Shown here: piece by piece, positions 1 to 12,944 of the stretch | How positions within the stretch are numbered: position 1 is the first letter of the stretch | Layout: each line of letters begins with the position of its first letter | DNA from: Annulohypoxylon bovei var. microspora | Taxonomy: Eukaryota > Ascomycota > Sordariomycetes > Xylariales > Hypoxylaceae | Length of the DNA stretch: 64,000 bases | Direction of reading: 5' to 3' | Assembly: GCA_022836615.1 (NCBI GenBank) | Contig: MU405324.1 | Location: 1 to 64,000 of the forward strand | The notes under the pieces: generated by a model | Databases searched by the model: none | Told to the model about the DNA's origin: nothing | What the model saw: the letters and a program-made list of their open reading frames with translations, nothing else | Translations under genes and position numbers: made by a program

Positions 1-1
1 A

Positions 2-94
2 AAAAGATATAACGCGTTTGATTGGTTAAAAAATGATGTGGCTAAAAAGGTACAAACGAAATTCCCAAATACTGGTTTGAGCTCGCTGAGATAA
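2..94 (+). other. 3' end of an open frame cut by the left window edge
   Basis: An open frame enters from the left edge in frame 2 and stops at TAA 92-94, giving 30 residues that include NAFDWLKNDVAKK. Base composition here is more balanced than in the AT-rich block that follows, and the residue mix is that of a normal protein, so this may be the C-terminus of a gene or transposon protein. It is too short to assign. I do not recognise it. Confidence 0.25.
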
Positions 95-394
95 ATGTGG
101 TGTGTGTTAAAAGCTTGTGTTAAGTGAAATTATAAGGCATTAATGTCTTCATTACCGTAGCGGGAAAAGGGGTATTTTAAGAATTATTTTTATTAAATAA
201 TTATTTTTTACAATAGAATATTTCGTTATAATTTAAGTACCTTACCATATAAATTTGGTGGGAAAATACATTCATATAATTAATCACTTTTAAAAATTAT
301 TTTTAAACGTTAAAATCATTTTAAAAATTACTTTCATTTTTATAATTTCTTTAAAATTATTTTTTTTTAAAAAAAATTTTTATTTTAAAATAAT

Positions 395-619
395 TATTTT
401 TAAATTATTTTTAAAATATCATGAAAATTATTCTTTAAATTATTTATTTAATATCGTGAAAATCATTTTTTAAACTTAAATAATTTTAATTATTTAATAT
501 TATAAAAATCATTTTTTAAACTTAAATAATTTTAATAAAAATAATCCATTTTATTTAATATTATAAAAATCATTTTCCATTTTATTTATTTAATATCGTA
601 AGAATTATTTTTTAAATTT
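395..619. repeat. AT-rich minisatellite flanking the retrotransposon (left part)
   Basis: Several imperfect tandem copies of a unit built around TTTAATATCGTGAAAATCAT and TTTTTTAAACTTAAATAATT are visible. The same unit reappears at about 11965-12035, immediately right of the retrotransposon, so the two tracts look like one array split by the insertion at 620-624/11960-11964. Copies differ mainly by C/T and G/A changes, as RIP would produce. Confidence 0.7.
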
Positions 620-624
620 AAATA

Positions 625-935
625 TGTAATGGTTTTTATAAATAACGATAAACTTATGTTATATAAAATTAAAAATGAAGTTATTTTCATTAATGAAAAA
701 AAAAAAAATAATAATAATTTTTCGTTTTTAAAGTTACGATATTTATGTTTAAAAATGTAAATTAAATTAATTAACGTGGAAACCTTTTTTATACGTGTTT
801 TAATAATTTTCACGACTTATTTAAAATTATTAATAATTTTATTATAAAAATTTACGTTTATCGCGTTTATAATTATAATATAAGTTCGCGTTAATTTTTA
901 TTTTAATTAATTTTCCGAATCTTTAACTTATAATA
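625..935 (-). repeat. Outer LTR of copy 1 (left)
   Basis: This 311-base segment aligns end to end with 3656-3966, 9012-9323 and 11650-11959. It begins TGTAATGG on the plus strand and ends near TTATAATA, consistent with ancestral TG...CA ends altered by RIP. It keeps the unmutated TG terminus that the other three copies have lost to TA. Confidence 0.85.
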
Positions 936-3655
936 ATATTTTTTTCCTTCGTTTTTTAAAGCTTATAATCGTAAAAGCTTTTTCATTCACCCCGTTTTTT
1001 ACTTTAAATCGTTGGTAAAATGTTTTTAAAACTTTTATATTTTTTAATTTTTCTTAAAGCTTTTATATTAATTTTACGTAATTTTTCCATTTAATTAATA
1101 TTATTTTACGTACGTTTCGTTTTTTACGTTTATTTTTTAATTATAAAATTTCTTTAATAATATATTCGAAGTTTTTATTATTTTAATTAATAAAAAGTAA
1201 TAATTAAACGTTATTTTATATTTAAAATAATAATAAATTTATGGTTATTAATTTAAATAATTCGATATAAAATCATAATTAAATTTTTATAAATACGTTT
1301 AATTTTATCACATAAAAATTAATCATTTTAATTACTTTATATTTCGTATATAATTAAAAAAATTTCTTTTTAAATTATAATGTTATAATATTTTTTAAAT
1401 TTAATTAAACTTTATTATTTACTTTATATTTAAAACCTTTTAATCGAAATTAATTTATTATACATTTTATACATTTTTAAATTATAATTATAATAATTTA
1501 AATATATTTATTAATTTCTTTAATTTTAATTATAAAATCCATAACTTATTATTTTTTAAATAATTTATTTAAAGCTTTATTAACGACTTATTTAATTAAA
1601 TATATATAATATTTATACGTTATATAAAAAAAACTTAATTTAATTATTATATTTTAATTATTAATTATTACCATTATTATAAATAACATTTTTAATTAAT
1701 TAAATTATATATAAATTAAAAAACACCGTAAATATATTTATACCTTTTAATTTATTTATTTTATAAACCCATTAATCTTTAAATTAAAAATAATAAATAA
1801 ATATTATATTACTTTTATTAATTTATAAAATTTTATTTAAAATACATTTATTTAATTATTTTTTTAATTTAATATTACCGTTATAAAAAGGTTATAATAT
1901 TTAACGTAAATATATATAAACTTTATAATACACGTTTTAATTTTTATAATATTCATTGTTTTTAATAAAATTCATTTTAATAATTAATAAATAACCATTA
2001 TTAAATACCGGAGGTTTTTTTTTTTTTTACCGGTATTTTTATTATAAAATCGATAAATAATTTTAAAAAATAACGATCGAAGATAAGTAAAGGTTTTAAT
2101 AATCTTTTTCGTTAAATTCGTTAAATGTAAATTCGGTTATAAATATCGTAATTTTTATAAAACTTTTATATATTTTATTTTATAATTAATTAATAAAAAG
2201 ATTTTAAAATAATTATAATAATATTATTTTTTTTTAAATAACCCGTAACATAAAAATCATAAACATTTTAAATTATAATCGTTTTAAAAAGCTTTTAATC
2301 CGATATTTATATTTATTTTTTAAATAACATAATTCTTTTATCGTTTAAATTATATTTAATAATTAAAACCTTATAATCTTTAAAAATTAACGAAAAATAA
2401 CGATCGCTTTTATTAATAACCTTATAAATTGTTTTAAAATTTATATCTTTAATAATCTTTTAATTTTATAAAGTTTATAAATCTTTATTATAAAAGATTT
2501 TTTTTTTAATAAATATAATTATAAGGTTTTAATTTAATATTACTTCCTTTTTTAACACTTTAATAATATTTATTAAAAATATTTAAATATTTATTATCGT
2601 TATTTTTATTAAAAATAACCATTTTTATTTAAATAAACGTTATATATAATTTACCACCTTTTTATTTTTTTAATTTATTAAGATATTTTAATTTTATTTT
2701 AATAAAATATTAAATCGTTTTATTTTTTTATTAATTTAATATTTTATAATAAAATTAAATTTTAATAAAGTTTATTTTTAATATATTTAATGTTTATTTA
2801 ATTTATAAATAATTATAAAATACTTTAAATTCTTATAATTTATAAAAATTATAAAAAATTTAACCACTTTTTATAACTTTTTTTACCATGCTTTTATTAA
2901 TTTAATAATTATTAAAAACTTTTTATCGTATATTTTATAATTATATTTAATTAATAATAACTTTATTAAATAATAAATCATAAATTTTAATATTTTATTA
3001 TAATTTTTTTATAAAAAATAAATTTTTAAAATCCACTTTAAATAATTCGCTTTTAAATATATTTTTTAATTAAAGTTTTAATAAATTAAAATTAATATGA
3101 TAATAAATAAATATTTTAATTTTTCGAATACCGCGTTTACTTTTTATCTTTATTTAAAAAAAACTTTTTTTTTTATTAAAATAATTAAAAAAGCAATTAA
3201 TTTATTAAATCTTTTAATAAACGTTTTATAAAAATTTATAAACCTTAAAAAGTTATAAACTTTTTATACGTTTATAAATAATTCCCATTTTTTAATAATT
3301 ATAATTTTATTAAAATTTATTTTAATTTTTTTTTATTATAATAATAAAACTTAAATATTTAATTTCTTTTATAATAAAAAAATACTTAAAAAAGTTTAAT
3401 TTTAAATTAATATTACCGAAACATTTTAATACCGTTTTAACTTTATTTATATAATTTTTATAAAATTTATTTAAATAAATTACCACATTATTTATATACG
3501 TTAAATAATAATTATTTAAAAAATTAAATAAAGTTTTATTAATATAACGTTAAAACGTTATTAACGTTTCGTATAATTTAAAAAATATAATTAATTATTC
3601 GAAAACTTTAAATTAAATATAAAAAATAATTTTTCATTTATTTTTTTTTTATTTA

Positions 3656-3966
3656 TATAATAAATCCCATGAATAATAATAAACTTATATTATATAAAAT
3701 TAAAAATAAAATTATTTTCATTAATAAAAAAAAAAAGAAAAGTAATAACCTTTCGTTTTTAAAGTTATAATATTTATATTTAAAAATATAAATTAAATTA
3801 ATTAATATAAAAACCCTTTTTATACGTATTTTAATAATTTCCACGACCCATTTAAAGTTATTAATAATTTTATTATAAAAACCCACACTTATCGCGTTTA
3901 TAACCATGATATAAACTTACGTTAATTTTTATTTTAATTAACTTTTTAAGTTTTTAATTTATAATA
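3656..3966 (-). repeat. LTR of nested copy 2 (left)
   Basis: A 311-base LTR homologous to 625-935. Its first bases TATAATAAATCCC correspond position by position to TGTAATGGTTTTT in the outer LTR, showing G-to-A conversion of the terminal TG. Confidence 0.85.
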
Positions 3967-6900
3967 ATACTTTTTTCCTTTATTTTTTAAAGCTTATAAT
4001 CGTAAAAGCTTCTTCGTTTATTTTATTTTTTACCTTAAATCGTTAGTAAAATATTTTTAAGGCTTTTATATTTTTTAATTTTTCCCGGGGCTTTTATATT
4101 AATTTTATATAATCCTTTCATTTAATTAATATTATTTTACGTACACTTTATTTTTTACGTTTATTTTTTAATCGTAAGATTTTTTTAATAATATATTTAA
4201 AGTTTTCGCTATTTTAATTAATAAAAAGTGGTAATTAAACGTTATTTTATATTTAAAATAATAATAAGTTTATAATTATTAATTTAAATAATTTAATATA
4301 AAATTATAATTAAATTTTTATAAATACGTTTAATTTTACCATATAAAAATTAATTACTTTAATTACCTTATATTTCGCGTGTAATTAAAAAAGTTTTTTT
4401 TTAAATTATAATATTATAATATTTTTTAAGTTTAATTAAACTTTATTATTTACTTTATATTTAAAGTTTTTTAATTAAAATTAATTTATTATATGTTCCA
4501 TACATTTTTAAATTATAACCATGGTAATTTAAACGTATTCGTTAATTTTTTTAATTTTAATTATAAAATTTACGGCCCGTTATTTTTTAAATAATTTACT
4601 TAAAATTTTATTAACGATTTATTTAATTAAATGTATATAATATTTATACGTTATATAAAAAAAGCTTAATTTAATTATTATATTTTAATTATTAATCGTT
4701 ATTATTATTATAAATAACATTTTTAATTAATTAAATTATGCGTAAATTAAAAAACACCGTAAATATGCTTATACTTTTTAATTTATTTTTTCCGTAAACT
4801 TATTAATCTTTAAATTAAAAGTAATAAATAAACGTTATATTATTTTTATTAATTCATAAAGTTTTATCCAAAATGTGTTTGTTTAATTATTTTTTTAATT
4901 TAATATTACCGTTGTAGGAAAGTCGTAATATTTAACATAAATATATATAAACTTTATAACATACGTTTTAACTTTTATAATATTTATCGCTTTTAATAAA
5001 ACCCATTTTAATAACCGGTAAATAACCATCATTAAATATTAAAGGTTTTTTTTTTTTTTTATTAATATTTTTATTATAAAATCGATAAATAATTTTAAAA
5101 AATAATAATTAAAAATAAATAAAGATTTTAATAACTTTTTTTATTAAGTTTATTAAATATAAATTTAACCGTAAATATTATAATTTTTATAAAACTTCCG
5201 TATATTTTATTTTATAATTAATTAATAAAAAAACCTTAAAATAATTATAATAATATTATTTTTTTTTAAGTGGCCCGTGACGTAAAAATTATGGACATTT
5301 TAAATTATAATTATTTTAAAAAGCTTTTAATTTAATATCCACGTTTATTCTTTAAATAACACGGCTTTTTTATTATTTAAATCATATTTAATAATTAAAA
5401 ATTTATAATTTTTAAAAGTTAATAAAAAATAATAATTATTTTTATTAATAATTTTATAAATTATTTTAAAATTTATATTTTTAATAACCTTTTAATCTTA
5501 TAAAGCTTATAAATTTTCGTTATAAAAAATTTTTTTTTTAATAAATATAATTATAAAATTTTAATTTAATATTACCTCTTTTTTTAATATCTTAATAATA
5601 TTCGTTAAAAACATTTAAATGTTTATTACCGTTATTTTTATTAAAAGTAACCATTTTTATTTAAATAAACGTTATATACGATTTATTATTTTTTCGTTTT
5701 TTTAATTTATTAAGATATTTTAACTTTATTTTAATAAAGTATTAAATCATTTTATTTTTTTATTAATTTAATACTTTATAATAAAATTAAATTTTAATAA
5801 AATTTATTTTTAATGTATTTAACGTTTACTTAATTTATAAATAATTATAAAATACTTTAAATTTTTATAATTTATAAAAATTATAAAAAGTTTAATTACC
5901 CCCCGTAATTCCTTTTGTTATACTTTTATTAATTTAATAATTATTAAAAGCTTTTTATTATATATTTTATAATTATATTTAATTAATAATAATTTTATTA
6001 AATAATAAATTATAAGTTTTAATATTTTATTATAATTTTTTTATAAAAAATAAATTCTTAAAACTTACTTTAAGTAATTTACTTTTAAATACGTTTTTTA
6101 ATTAAAGTTTTAATAAATTAAAATTAATACGATAATAAATAAATATTTTAATTTTTTAAACGTTGCGTTTATTTTTTATCCCCATTTAAAAAAAGCTCCT
6201 TTTTTCGTTAAAATAATTAAAAAAGTAATTAACTTATTAAATCTTTTGATAAATATTTTATAAAAGTTCGTAAACTTTAAAAAGTTACGAACTTTTTATA
6301 CGTTCGTAAATGGTTTTCACCTTTTAATAATTATAATTTTATCGAAATTTATTTTAATTTTTTTTTTTATTATAATAATAAAGTTTAAATATTTAATTTT
6401 CTTTATAATAAAAAAACATTTAAAAAAATTTAATTTTAAATTAACGTTATTAAAACGTTTTAACATTATTTTAATTTTATTTATATAATTTTTATAAAAC
6501 TTATTTAAATAAATTATTATATCATTTATATATATTAAATAATAATTATTTAAAAAATTAAATAAAGTTTTATTAATATAACGTTAAAACGTTATTAACG
6601 CCCCACATAACTTAAAAGGTATAATTAATTATTTAAAAACTTTAAATCGAATATAAAAAATGGTTTTTTATTCGTTTTTTTCTTTTATTTATAACTTATA
6701 AAATGTGGCTTTAATGTCGATTTTAATTAATTATTTAACCTTATAAAAAAATTATAAAATTTCTTTAATTAATAATAACGGGTAATAATCGTGTGTTAAA
6801 ATAATGTTAAAAACCTTATAATTTATATAAAACCGGAAGCCGTTTTTTAATTTCTTTGCGAACAATATTAATGCTTTTTTTAATAAATTATTAACTTTAA

Positions 6901-9011
6901 TTTATCTTTTATTTAATAAGTTTATTAAGGTTTTTTATAATATTAAAAGTTCTTTTTTTAATATGCTATATAAAAACTTTTATGAAATTTCTTTTTTTTT
7001 ATTTTAATCGTTTTTTTATAAATTAACCTTAATATTTAACCTTAATTTTAATGGTGGTAACGTTATATTTTTATTATTTAAAAAATTTCCGGCTTAATTT
7101 TTTAATTTATTAAGTAATGCTTTTTAAATTTAATTAATTATAAACCTTTCCTTTTTTTTTAATACGATGTTAATATTTCATATGGTGGTATTAAAAATTT
7201 AAACGTTTTCGCCGTTTTTCTTATATTAATATTTTTTTTCTTAAGTTATAAATATTAAAAACATATTTTTTATTATATATTTAACCTTTTTAACTTATAA
7301 ACATTTTATTTTAATGTTATAAAGTATTTAAATAATATTTTAACCTTTTTTATATATTATTAAATTATATTTTTTTAAATTTATTTTAATTAACCTTTTT
7401 TTTATTTTATAAATAATATTATTTTATTTTATTTATAATTTTCTTAATATTAAAAAAAATGTAAAATTTAAAATAATATAATTTTATATTTGTTTTTTTT
7501 TATTATTTATATTAATTTTTATATATATAAGCGTATTAATCGTATAAAATTCCTTATTTTTAATTAATTTTAACTTTTTTTTTTAAATAAATATACGCGG
7601 TAATTTTATTTATCGTATAAATCTTTTATTAAATGTTAAATATATTAAATATCTCGAATTTATGAACGTATTAATAAACTTTTATCCGTTTAATAAAGTT
7701 TTAATTAAAAAAAAATAATATATATTTTATTTAAAGTTTTTTTAATATTTATAAATTTTAATATTAACTTTTAAGCATGATTTCGCTTAAAAATTACTCG
7801 TTTTTTAAATATTTTAATAATTTATAATTATTTTTAACATTTTAATTATTTTAGGTTTTTATAATGGCCATTTGTAACGTATTATTTTTATTATCGCGGT
7901 TTAATTAAAATGTAATTTAAAATAACGGGTAAGCCATTACAAGGTGCTTTGTTTTCGTATAACGGGCACATTTATCTTTTTTTTTAAATTTTTTAAACTT
8001 TTAATTTAATTTTTATTATACTTTTAATAAATTATTATTATTTTAATGTAAACCATTTATTTAATTTATTATTATAATTATTACGGCGGTTAAAGTTATG
8101 TAATTTATTTTATTTATAATTATATTTCCATTTTTATTAAATTTTAATTTTTATTTTTAAATAATTATTATATTAATAAAGTTAATAACCTTTTAATTAA
8201 ATGTTTTTTTATATTAAATAATTATAAAATGGTTATTTTTTTTCTTATAATTTAATGCCCTTTTTATTTTAACCATTACATTATTAACTTTAATCATTTA
8301 TTTATTATAATTTTTTTTATTTAATTTTTTTATTATAAAAATGTTCTTTAATTTATTATTTAATTTTACGTTAATATAATTAATTTTATTTTCTTTTTTT
8401 TAATTTAATTTATTAATTAAGGTTAATTTGCTTTCGAAATTAATGAAGAAATTATTAAAATATTAAAAAATACCTTAACGTATTTTAACTAGGTTTTAAT
8501 AAATGGTTTAAATTAATTATTTATTTTTAAATTTTTTAATTAAAATTTAAATGAAAGTTTTATTATTATATAACTTATTAAACTTTTTTATATTAAACCA
8601 TTATATTAAACGCTATTATTTTCTAATTAAAATTAAAAATATAATTTTTAAATATTTATTTTTCTTTAATTTAAGGTATATTATATTTTCCGAAATAAAA
8701 AGATTTAATATAATTATATATATTAAGAAATCCTTTTGCTCGTTAATTTAAGTTAAATATTTATTTTTAATTAAAGTTATTTCTTTAATTTTGTAAAATA
8801 AATTAAAGTTATTTAATAAATTAATTATAAGGTTATTAAAGAAATTATTAAAGAATTTATATATATTTAAATCGTATTAATAAAAAACGATAAATATTAT
8901 AAGATTTTAATTATTTATTATTTAAAAAATATTTATATATTAAGTTATCGTTTAATATAATAAATGTTTTTTCGAAAACTTTTATTAATTAAAAAATAAT
9001 TAATAAAAATA

Positions 9012-9323
9012 TATAATAAATCTTATAAATAATAATAAACTTATATTATATAAGGTTAAAAATAAAATTATTTTCATTAATAAAAAAAAAAAAAAAAAAT
9101 AATAACCTTTTGTTTTTAAAGTTATAATATTTATGCTTAAAAATATAAATTAAATTAATTAACATGGAAACTTTTTTTATACGTATTTTAATAATTTCCA
9201 TAATTTATTTAAAGTTATTAATAACTTTATTATAAAAACTTACATTTATTACGTTTATAACCATAATATAAGTTCGCGTTAATTTTTATTTTAATTAATT
9301 TTCCGGGTCCTTGACTTGTAATA
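9012..9323 (-). repeat. LTR of nested copy 2 (right)
   Basis: A 312-base LTR matching 3656-3966. It is followed at once by the target duplication ATTCA and then by the remaining half of copy 1. Confidence 0.85.
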
Positions 9324-11649
9324 ATTCATAATTTATGAAATATAACTTTAACATTAATTTTAATTAATTATTTAACTTTATAAAAAAATCGTAAAATTTT
9401 TTTAATTAATAATAACGAATAATAATCGCGTGTTAAAATAACGTTAAAAACTTTATAATCCATATAAAATTAAAAGTTATTTTTTAATTTCTTTATAAAT
9501 AATATTAATGTTTTTTTTAAAGAATTATTAACCTTAATCCACCTTTTATTTAATAAGCTTATTAAGGTTTTTCATAACATTAAAAGCTTTTTTTTTAACA
9601 TGTTATATAAAAGCCTTTATAAAACTTTTTTTTTTTTATTTTAATTATTTTTTTATAAATTAATTTTAATATTTAATTTTAATTTTAATAATAATAACGT
9701 TATACTTTCATTATTTAAAAAATTTCCGATTTAATTTTTTAATTTATTAAATAACGCTTTTTAAATTTAATTAATCGTAAGCTTTTTTTTTTTTTTAATA
9801 CGATATTAATATTTCGCATAATAACATTAAAAACTTAAATGTTTTCGCCGTTTTTCTTATATTAACGTTTTTTTTCTTAGGTTATAAATGTTAAAAACAC
9901 ATTTCTTATTATATATTTAATTTTTTTAATTTATAAACACTTTATTTTAACGTTATAAAATATTTAAATAATATTTTAACCTTTTTTATATATTATTAAA
10001 CCATGTTTTTTTAAACTTATTTTAATTAACTTTTTTTTCACTTTATAAATAACATCGTTTCATTTTATTTATAATTTTTTTAATATTAAAAAAAACGTAA
10101 AATTTAAAATAATATAACTTTATATTTATTCCTTTTTACCATTTATATTAATTTCCGCATATATAAATATATTAATTATATAAAATTCCCCATTTTTAAT
10201 TAATTTTAATTCTTTTTTTTAAATAAATATACGTAATAATTTTATTTATCGTATAAATTTTTTATTAAATATTAAATATATTAAACATTTTAAATTTATA
10301 AATATATTAATAAACTTTTATTCGTTTAATAAAATTTCGATTAAAAAAAAAATAATATATATTTTATTTAAAGCTTTTTTAATATTTATAAATTTTAATA
10401 TTAACCTTTAAATATAACTTCGTTTAAAAGTTATTTATTTTTTAAACACTTTAATAATTCGTAATTATTTTTAATATTCCGATCATTTTAAATTTCCATG
10501 GTAATTATTCGTGACATATTATTTCCATTATTATAATTTAATTAAAATGCGATTTAAAATAATAAATAAGCTATTATAAAATGCTTTATTTTCGTATAAT
10601 AAACACATTTACTTTTTTTTTTAAATTTTTTAAACTTTTAATTTAACTTTTATTATACTTTTAATAAATTATTATCACTTTAATATAAATCATTTATTTA
10701 ATTCATTATTATAATTATCGTAATAATTAAAGTTATATAATTTACCCCACTTATAATTATATTTTTATTTTTATTAAACTTTAATTTTTATTTTTAAATA
10801 ATTATTATATTAATAAAATTAATAACCTTTTAATTAAATATTTTTTTATATTAAATAATTATAAAATAATTGTTTTTTTTTTTATAATCCGGTGCTTTTT
10901 CCATTTTAATTATTATATTATTAACTTTAACCATTTATTTATTATAATTTTTTTTATTTAATTTTTTAACCATAAAAACATTTTTTAATTTATTATTTAA
11001 CCCCGCGTTAATATAATTAATTTTATTTTCTTTTTTTTTAATATAATTTATTAATTAAAATTAATTTACTTTCGAAATTAATAAAAAAATCATTAAAGTA
11101 TTAAAAAACATTTTAACGCATTTTAATTAAATTTTAATAAATAACTTAAATTAATTATTTATCTTCGAATTTTTCGATTAAAATTTAAATGAAAGCTTAA
11201 TTATTATATTATTTATTAAGCTTTTTTATATTAAACCATTATATTAAGTATTACCATTTTTTAACCGGAATTAAAAACATGATTTTTAAACATTTATTTT
11301 TTTTCGATCCGAAATATATTAAATTTTTTAAAATAAAAAAATTTAATATAATTATATATATTAAAAAATCCTTTTACTCGTTAATTTAAATTAAACATTT
11401 ATTTTTAATTAAAATCATTTTTTTAATTTTATAAAATAAATTAAAATTATTTAATAAATTAATTATAAAGTTATTAAAAAAGTTATTAAAGAATTTATAT
11501 ATATTTAAATTATATTAATAAAAAATAATAAATATTATAAAGTTTTAATCGTTTATTATTTAAAAAATATTTATATATTAAATTATTATTTAACGTAATA
11601 AACGTTTTTTTAAAAACTTTTATTAATTAAAAAATAATTAATAAAAATA

Positions 11650-11959
11650 TATAATAATTTTTATAAATAATAATAAACTTATATTATATAAAATTAAAAA
11701 TAAAATTATTTTCATTAATAAAAAAAAAAAAATAATAATAACCTTTCGTTTTTAAAGTTATAATATTTATATTTAAAAATATAAATTAAATTAATTAACG
11801 TAAAAACCTTTTTTATATATATTTTAATAATTTTTATAATCCATTTAAAATTATTAATAATTTTATTATAAAAACCCACGTTTATTACATTTATAATTAT
11901 AATATAAACTTACGTTAATTTTTATTTTAATTAATTTTCCGGGTTTTCGATTCGTAATA
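11650..11959 (-). repeat. Outer LTR of copy 1 (right)
   Basis: A 310-base LTR matching 625-935. It ends near CGTAATA and is followed by the target duplication AAATG and by the minisatellite unit seen left of the element. Confidence 0.85.
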
Positions 11960-11964
11960 AAATG

Positions 11965-12395
11965 ATTTCAATTATTTAATATCGTGAAAATCATTTTTTA
12001 AATTATTTATTTAATATTATAAAAATCATTTTTCGAATTTAAAACCTCGTACATTATTTATTTAAAACCTTATATTTTATTTTTTTACTTACGATATTTT
12101 CACCGTTTAATAAAATATACACCTTTTATATTACTTATTTTTTTTATTTACTATAACGGGAAAAAATGAAAGTTAATAATAATTATATTTTTAAAATAAT
12201 TATTATATTTTTAAAATAATCATTATAAATTTTTAATAATTATTAAAAAATTTTTAATAATTATTAAAAATTTTTAATAATTATTAAAAATTTTTTAATA
12301 ATTATTATAAATCCATTTAATTATAATAATCATTCGTAAATAAATAATCATTCGTAAATAAATAATTATTCGCAAAAAAATAATCATTATTCGGT
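11965..12395. repeat. AT-rich minisatellite tracts right of the retrotransposon
   Basis: Three tracts follow one another. At 11965-12035 is the continuation of the array seen at 395-619. At about 12225-12310 is a near-palindromic unit of AATAATTATTAAAAATTTTT repeated about four times. At about 12318-12390 a unit around AATAATCATTCGTAAATAA is repeated about four times. Confidence 0.65.
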
Positions 12396-12470
12396 TTTAC
12401 AGCTGGCAAACTGAAAATACAGCTAAGAAGTGGGTACCCTCAGCTGCCTGGCGGTCACGTGACCCAATGC
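12396..12470. other. Isolated unmutated GC-rich segment, possible transposon end
   Basis: Composition changes abruptly from AT-only repeat to a balanced stretch that begins TACAGCTGGCAAACTG and contains the palindrome GTCACGTGAC at about 12452-12461. The leading TA and non-repetitive character would suit a terminal inverted repeat of a TA-targeting DNA transposon, but I see no partner end in the window. Low-confidence inference. Confidence 0.2.
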
Positions 12471-12516
12471 GACAACAAGGTCAACGATATTTTTAAGCCC
12501 CAGACCACACCTACGG

Positions 12517-12790
12517 CAACACCTACAACACCACCCACAGGGCTCCACAGCACCACCCACAGCACCACCTACAACACCACCCACAGCACCACATACAGCA
12601 CCACATACAGCACCACATACAGCACCACATACAGCAGCAGCAGCTTAAACCACTTCAAGAAAAAAAACTTAGACTTTTTTTTTCGTTTCCTTACCTGCAA
12701 CAACACCTGCAACAGCACCTGCAACAGCACCTGCAACAGCACCTGCAACAGCAATAAACCCCACATGCACAGCAGCAGCAGCAACACTTA
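12517..12790. repeat. CAGCACCACNTA and ACCTGCAACAGC 12-base minisatellites
   Basis: Two tracts of 12-base tandem repeats, CAGCACCACATA (about 12580-12632) and ACCTGCAACAGC (about 12692-12750), are separated by a T-rich spacer. Because the units are multiples of three, long frames exist on both strands, but they encode only Thr/Ser/Tyr or Leu/Val runs; I treat them as repeat artefacts. The motif AAAAAAACTTAGA follows each tract (about 12663 and 12796), so the larger block may itself be duplicated. Confidence 0.75.
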
Positions 12791-12833
12791 GAGAAAAAAA
12801 ACTTAGAAGTTTTTTTTATTTTCTTTCACTTTT

Positions 12834-12916
12834 TACATCCACACATCCACACATCCATCCATCCATCCATCCATCCATCCATCCATCCATCCACGCATCC
12901 ACGCATCCACACATCA
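12834..12916. repeat. CATC/CCAT tetranucleotide microsatellite
   Basis: About ten perfect CCAT units at 12854-12892, flanked by degenerate CCACACAT and CCACGCAT units. Confidence 0.85.
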
Positions 12917-12944
12917 ACATCGTCAACATCACTGCCGTGCCAAG

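Larger units (their letters stand above)
3656..9323 (-). mobile_element. LTR retrotransposon copy 2, nested inside copy 1
   Basis: A full-length element of about 5668 bases with LTRs at 3656-3966 and 9012-9323. It sits in the interior of copy 1, splitting sequence that is continuous in copy 2 at about 6680-6700. The target duplications are ATTTA (3651-3655) and ATTCA (9324-9328), again one RIP-type change apart. The uninterrupted site inside copy 2 (TTTATTTATAACTTATAAAA, about 6685-6705) matches the two flanks joined across a single ATTYA. The longest frame left (8551-8751, 66 codons) is rich in I, L, F, Y, N and K and is not credible as an intact protein. Both copies belong to one family, so copy 2 inserted later than copy 1. 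Confidence 0.87.
625..11959 (-). mobile_element. LTR retrotransposon copy 1, interrupted by copy 2 and inactivated by RIP
   Basis: The outer element runs from the LTR at 625-935 to the LTR at 11650-11959. Its interior is 936-3655 followed by 9324-11649; the part in between is a second element. Removing the insert leaves about 5.66 kb. The flanking 5-base target duplications are AAATA (620-624) and AAATG (11960-11964), differing by one G-to-A change. No long frame survives: nearly all C and G are gone, so gag/pol type (Gypsy or Copia) cannot be read. A purine-rich tract on the minus strand abuts the left LTR (about 936-955), which suggests the element is transcribed on the minus strand. Orientation is inference; the LTRs and target duplication are seen directly. 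Confidence 0.85.

Noticed and set aside
586..3907. Small frames inside the LTRs (586-813 and 3653-3907) with similar translations
   Set aside because: They are matching LTR copies read on the minus strand; the similarity reflects repeat homology, not a gene family.
8551..8751. 66-codon frame inside retrotransposon copy 2
   Set aside because: Composition is dictated by AT richness; the homologous stretch in copy 1 (about 11189-11390) is broken by a stop.
12459..12791. 110-codon plus-strand and 72-codon minus-strand frames
   Set aside because: Both arise from 12-base tandem repeats; translations are only Thr/Ser/Tyr or Leu/Val repeats, with no start context or introns.
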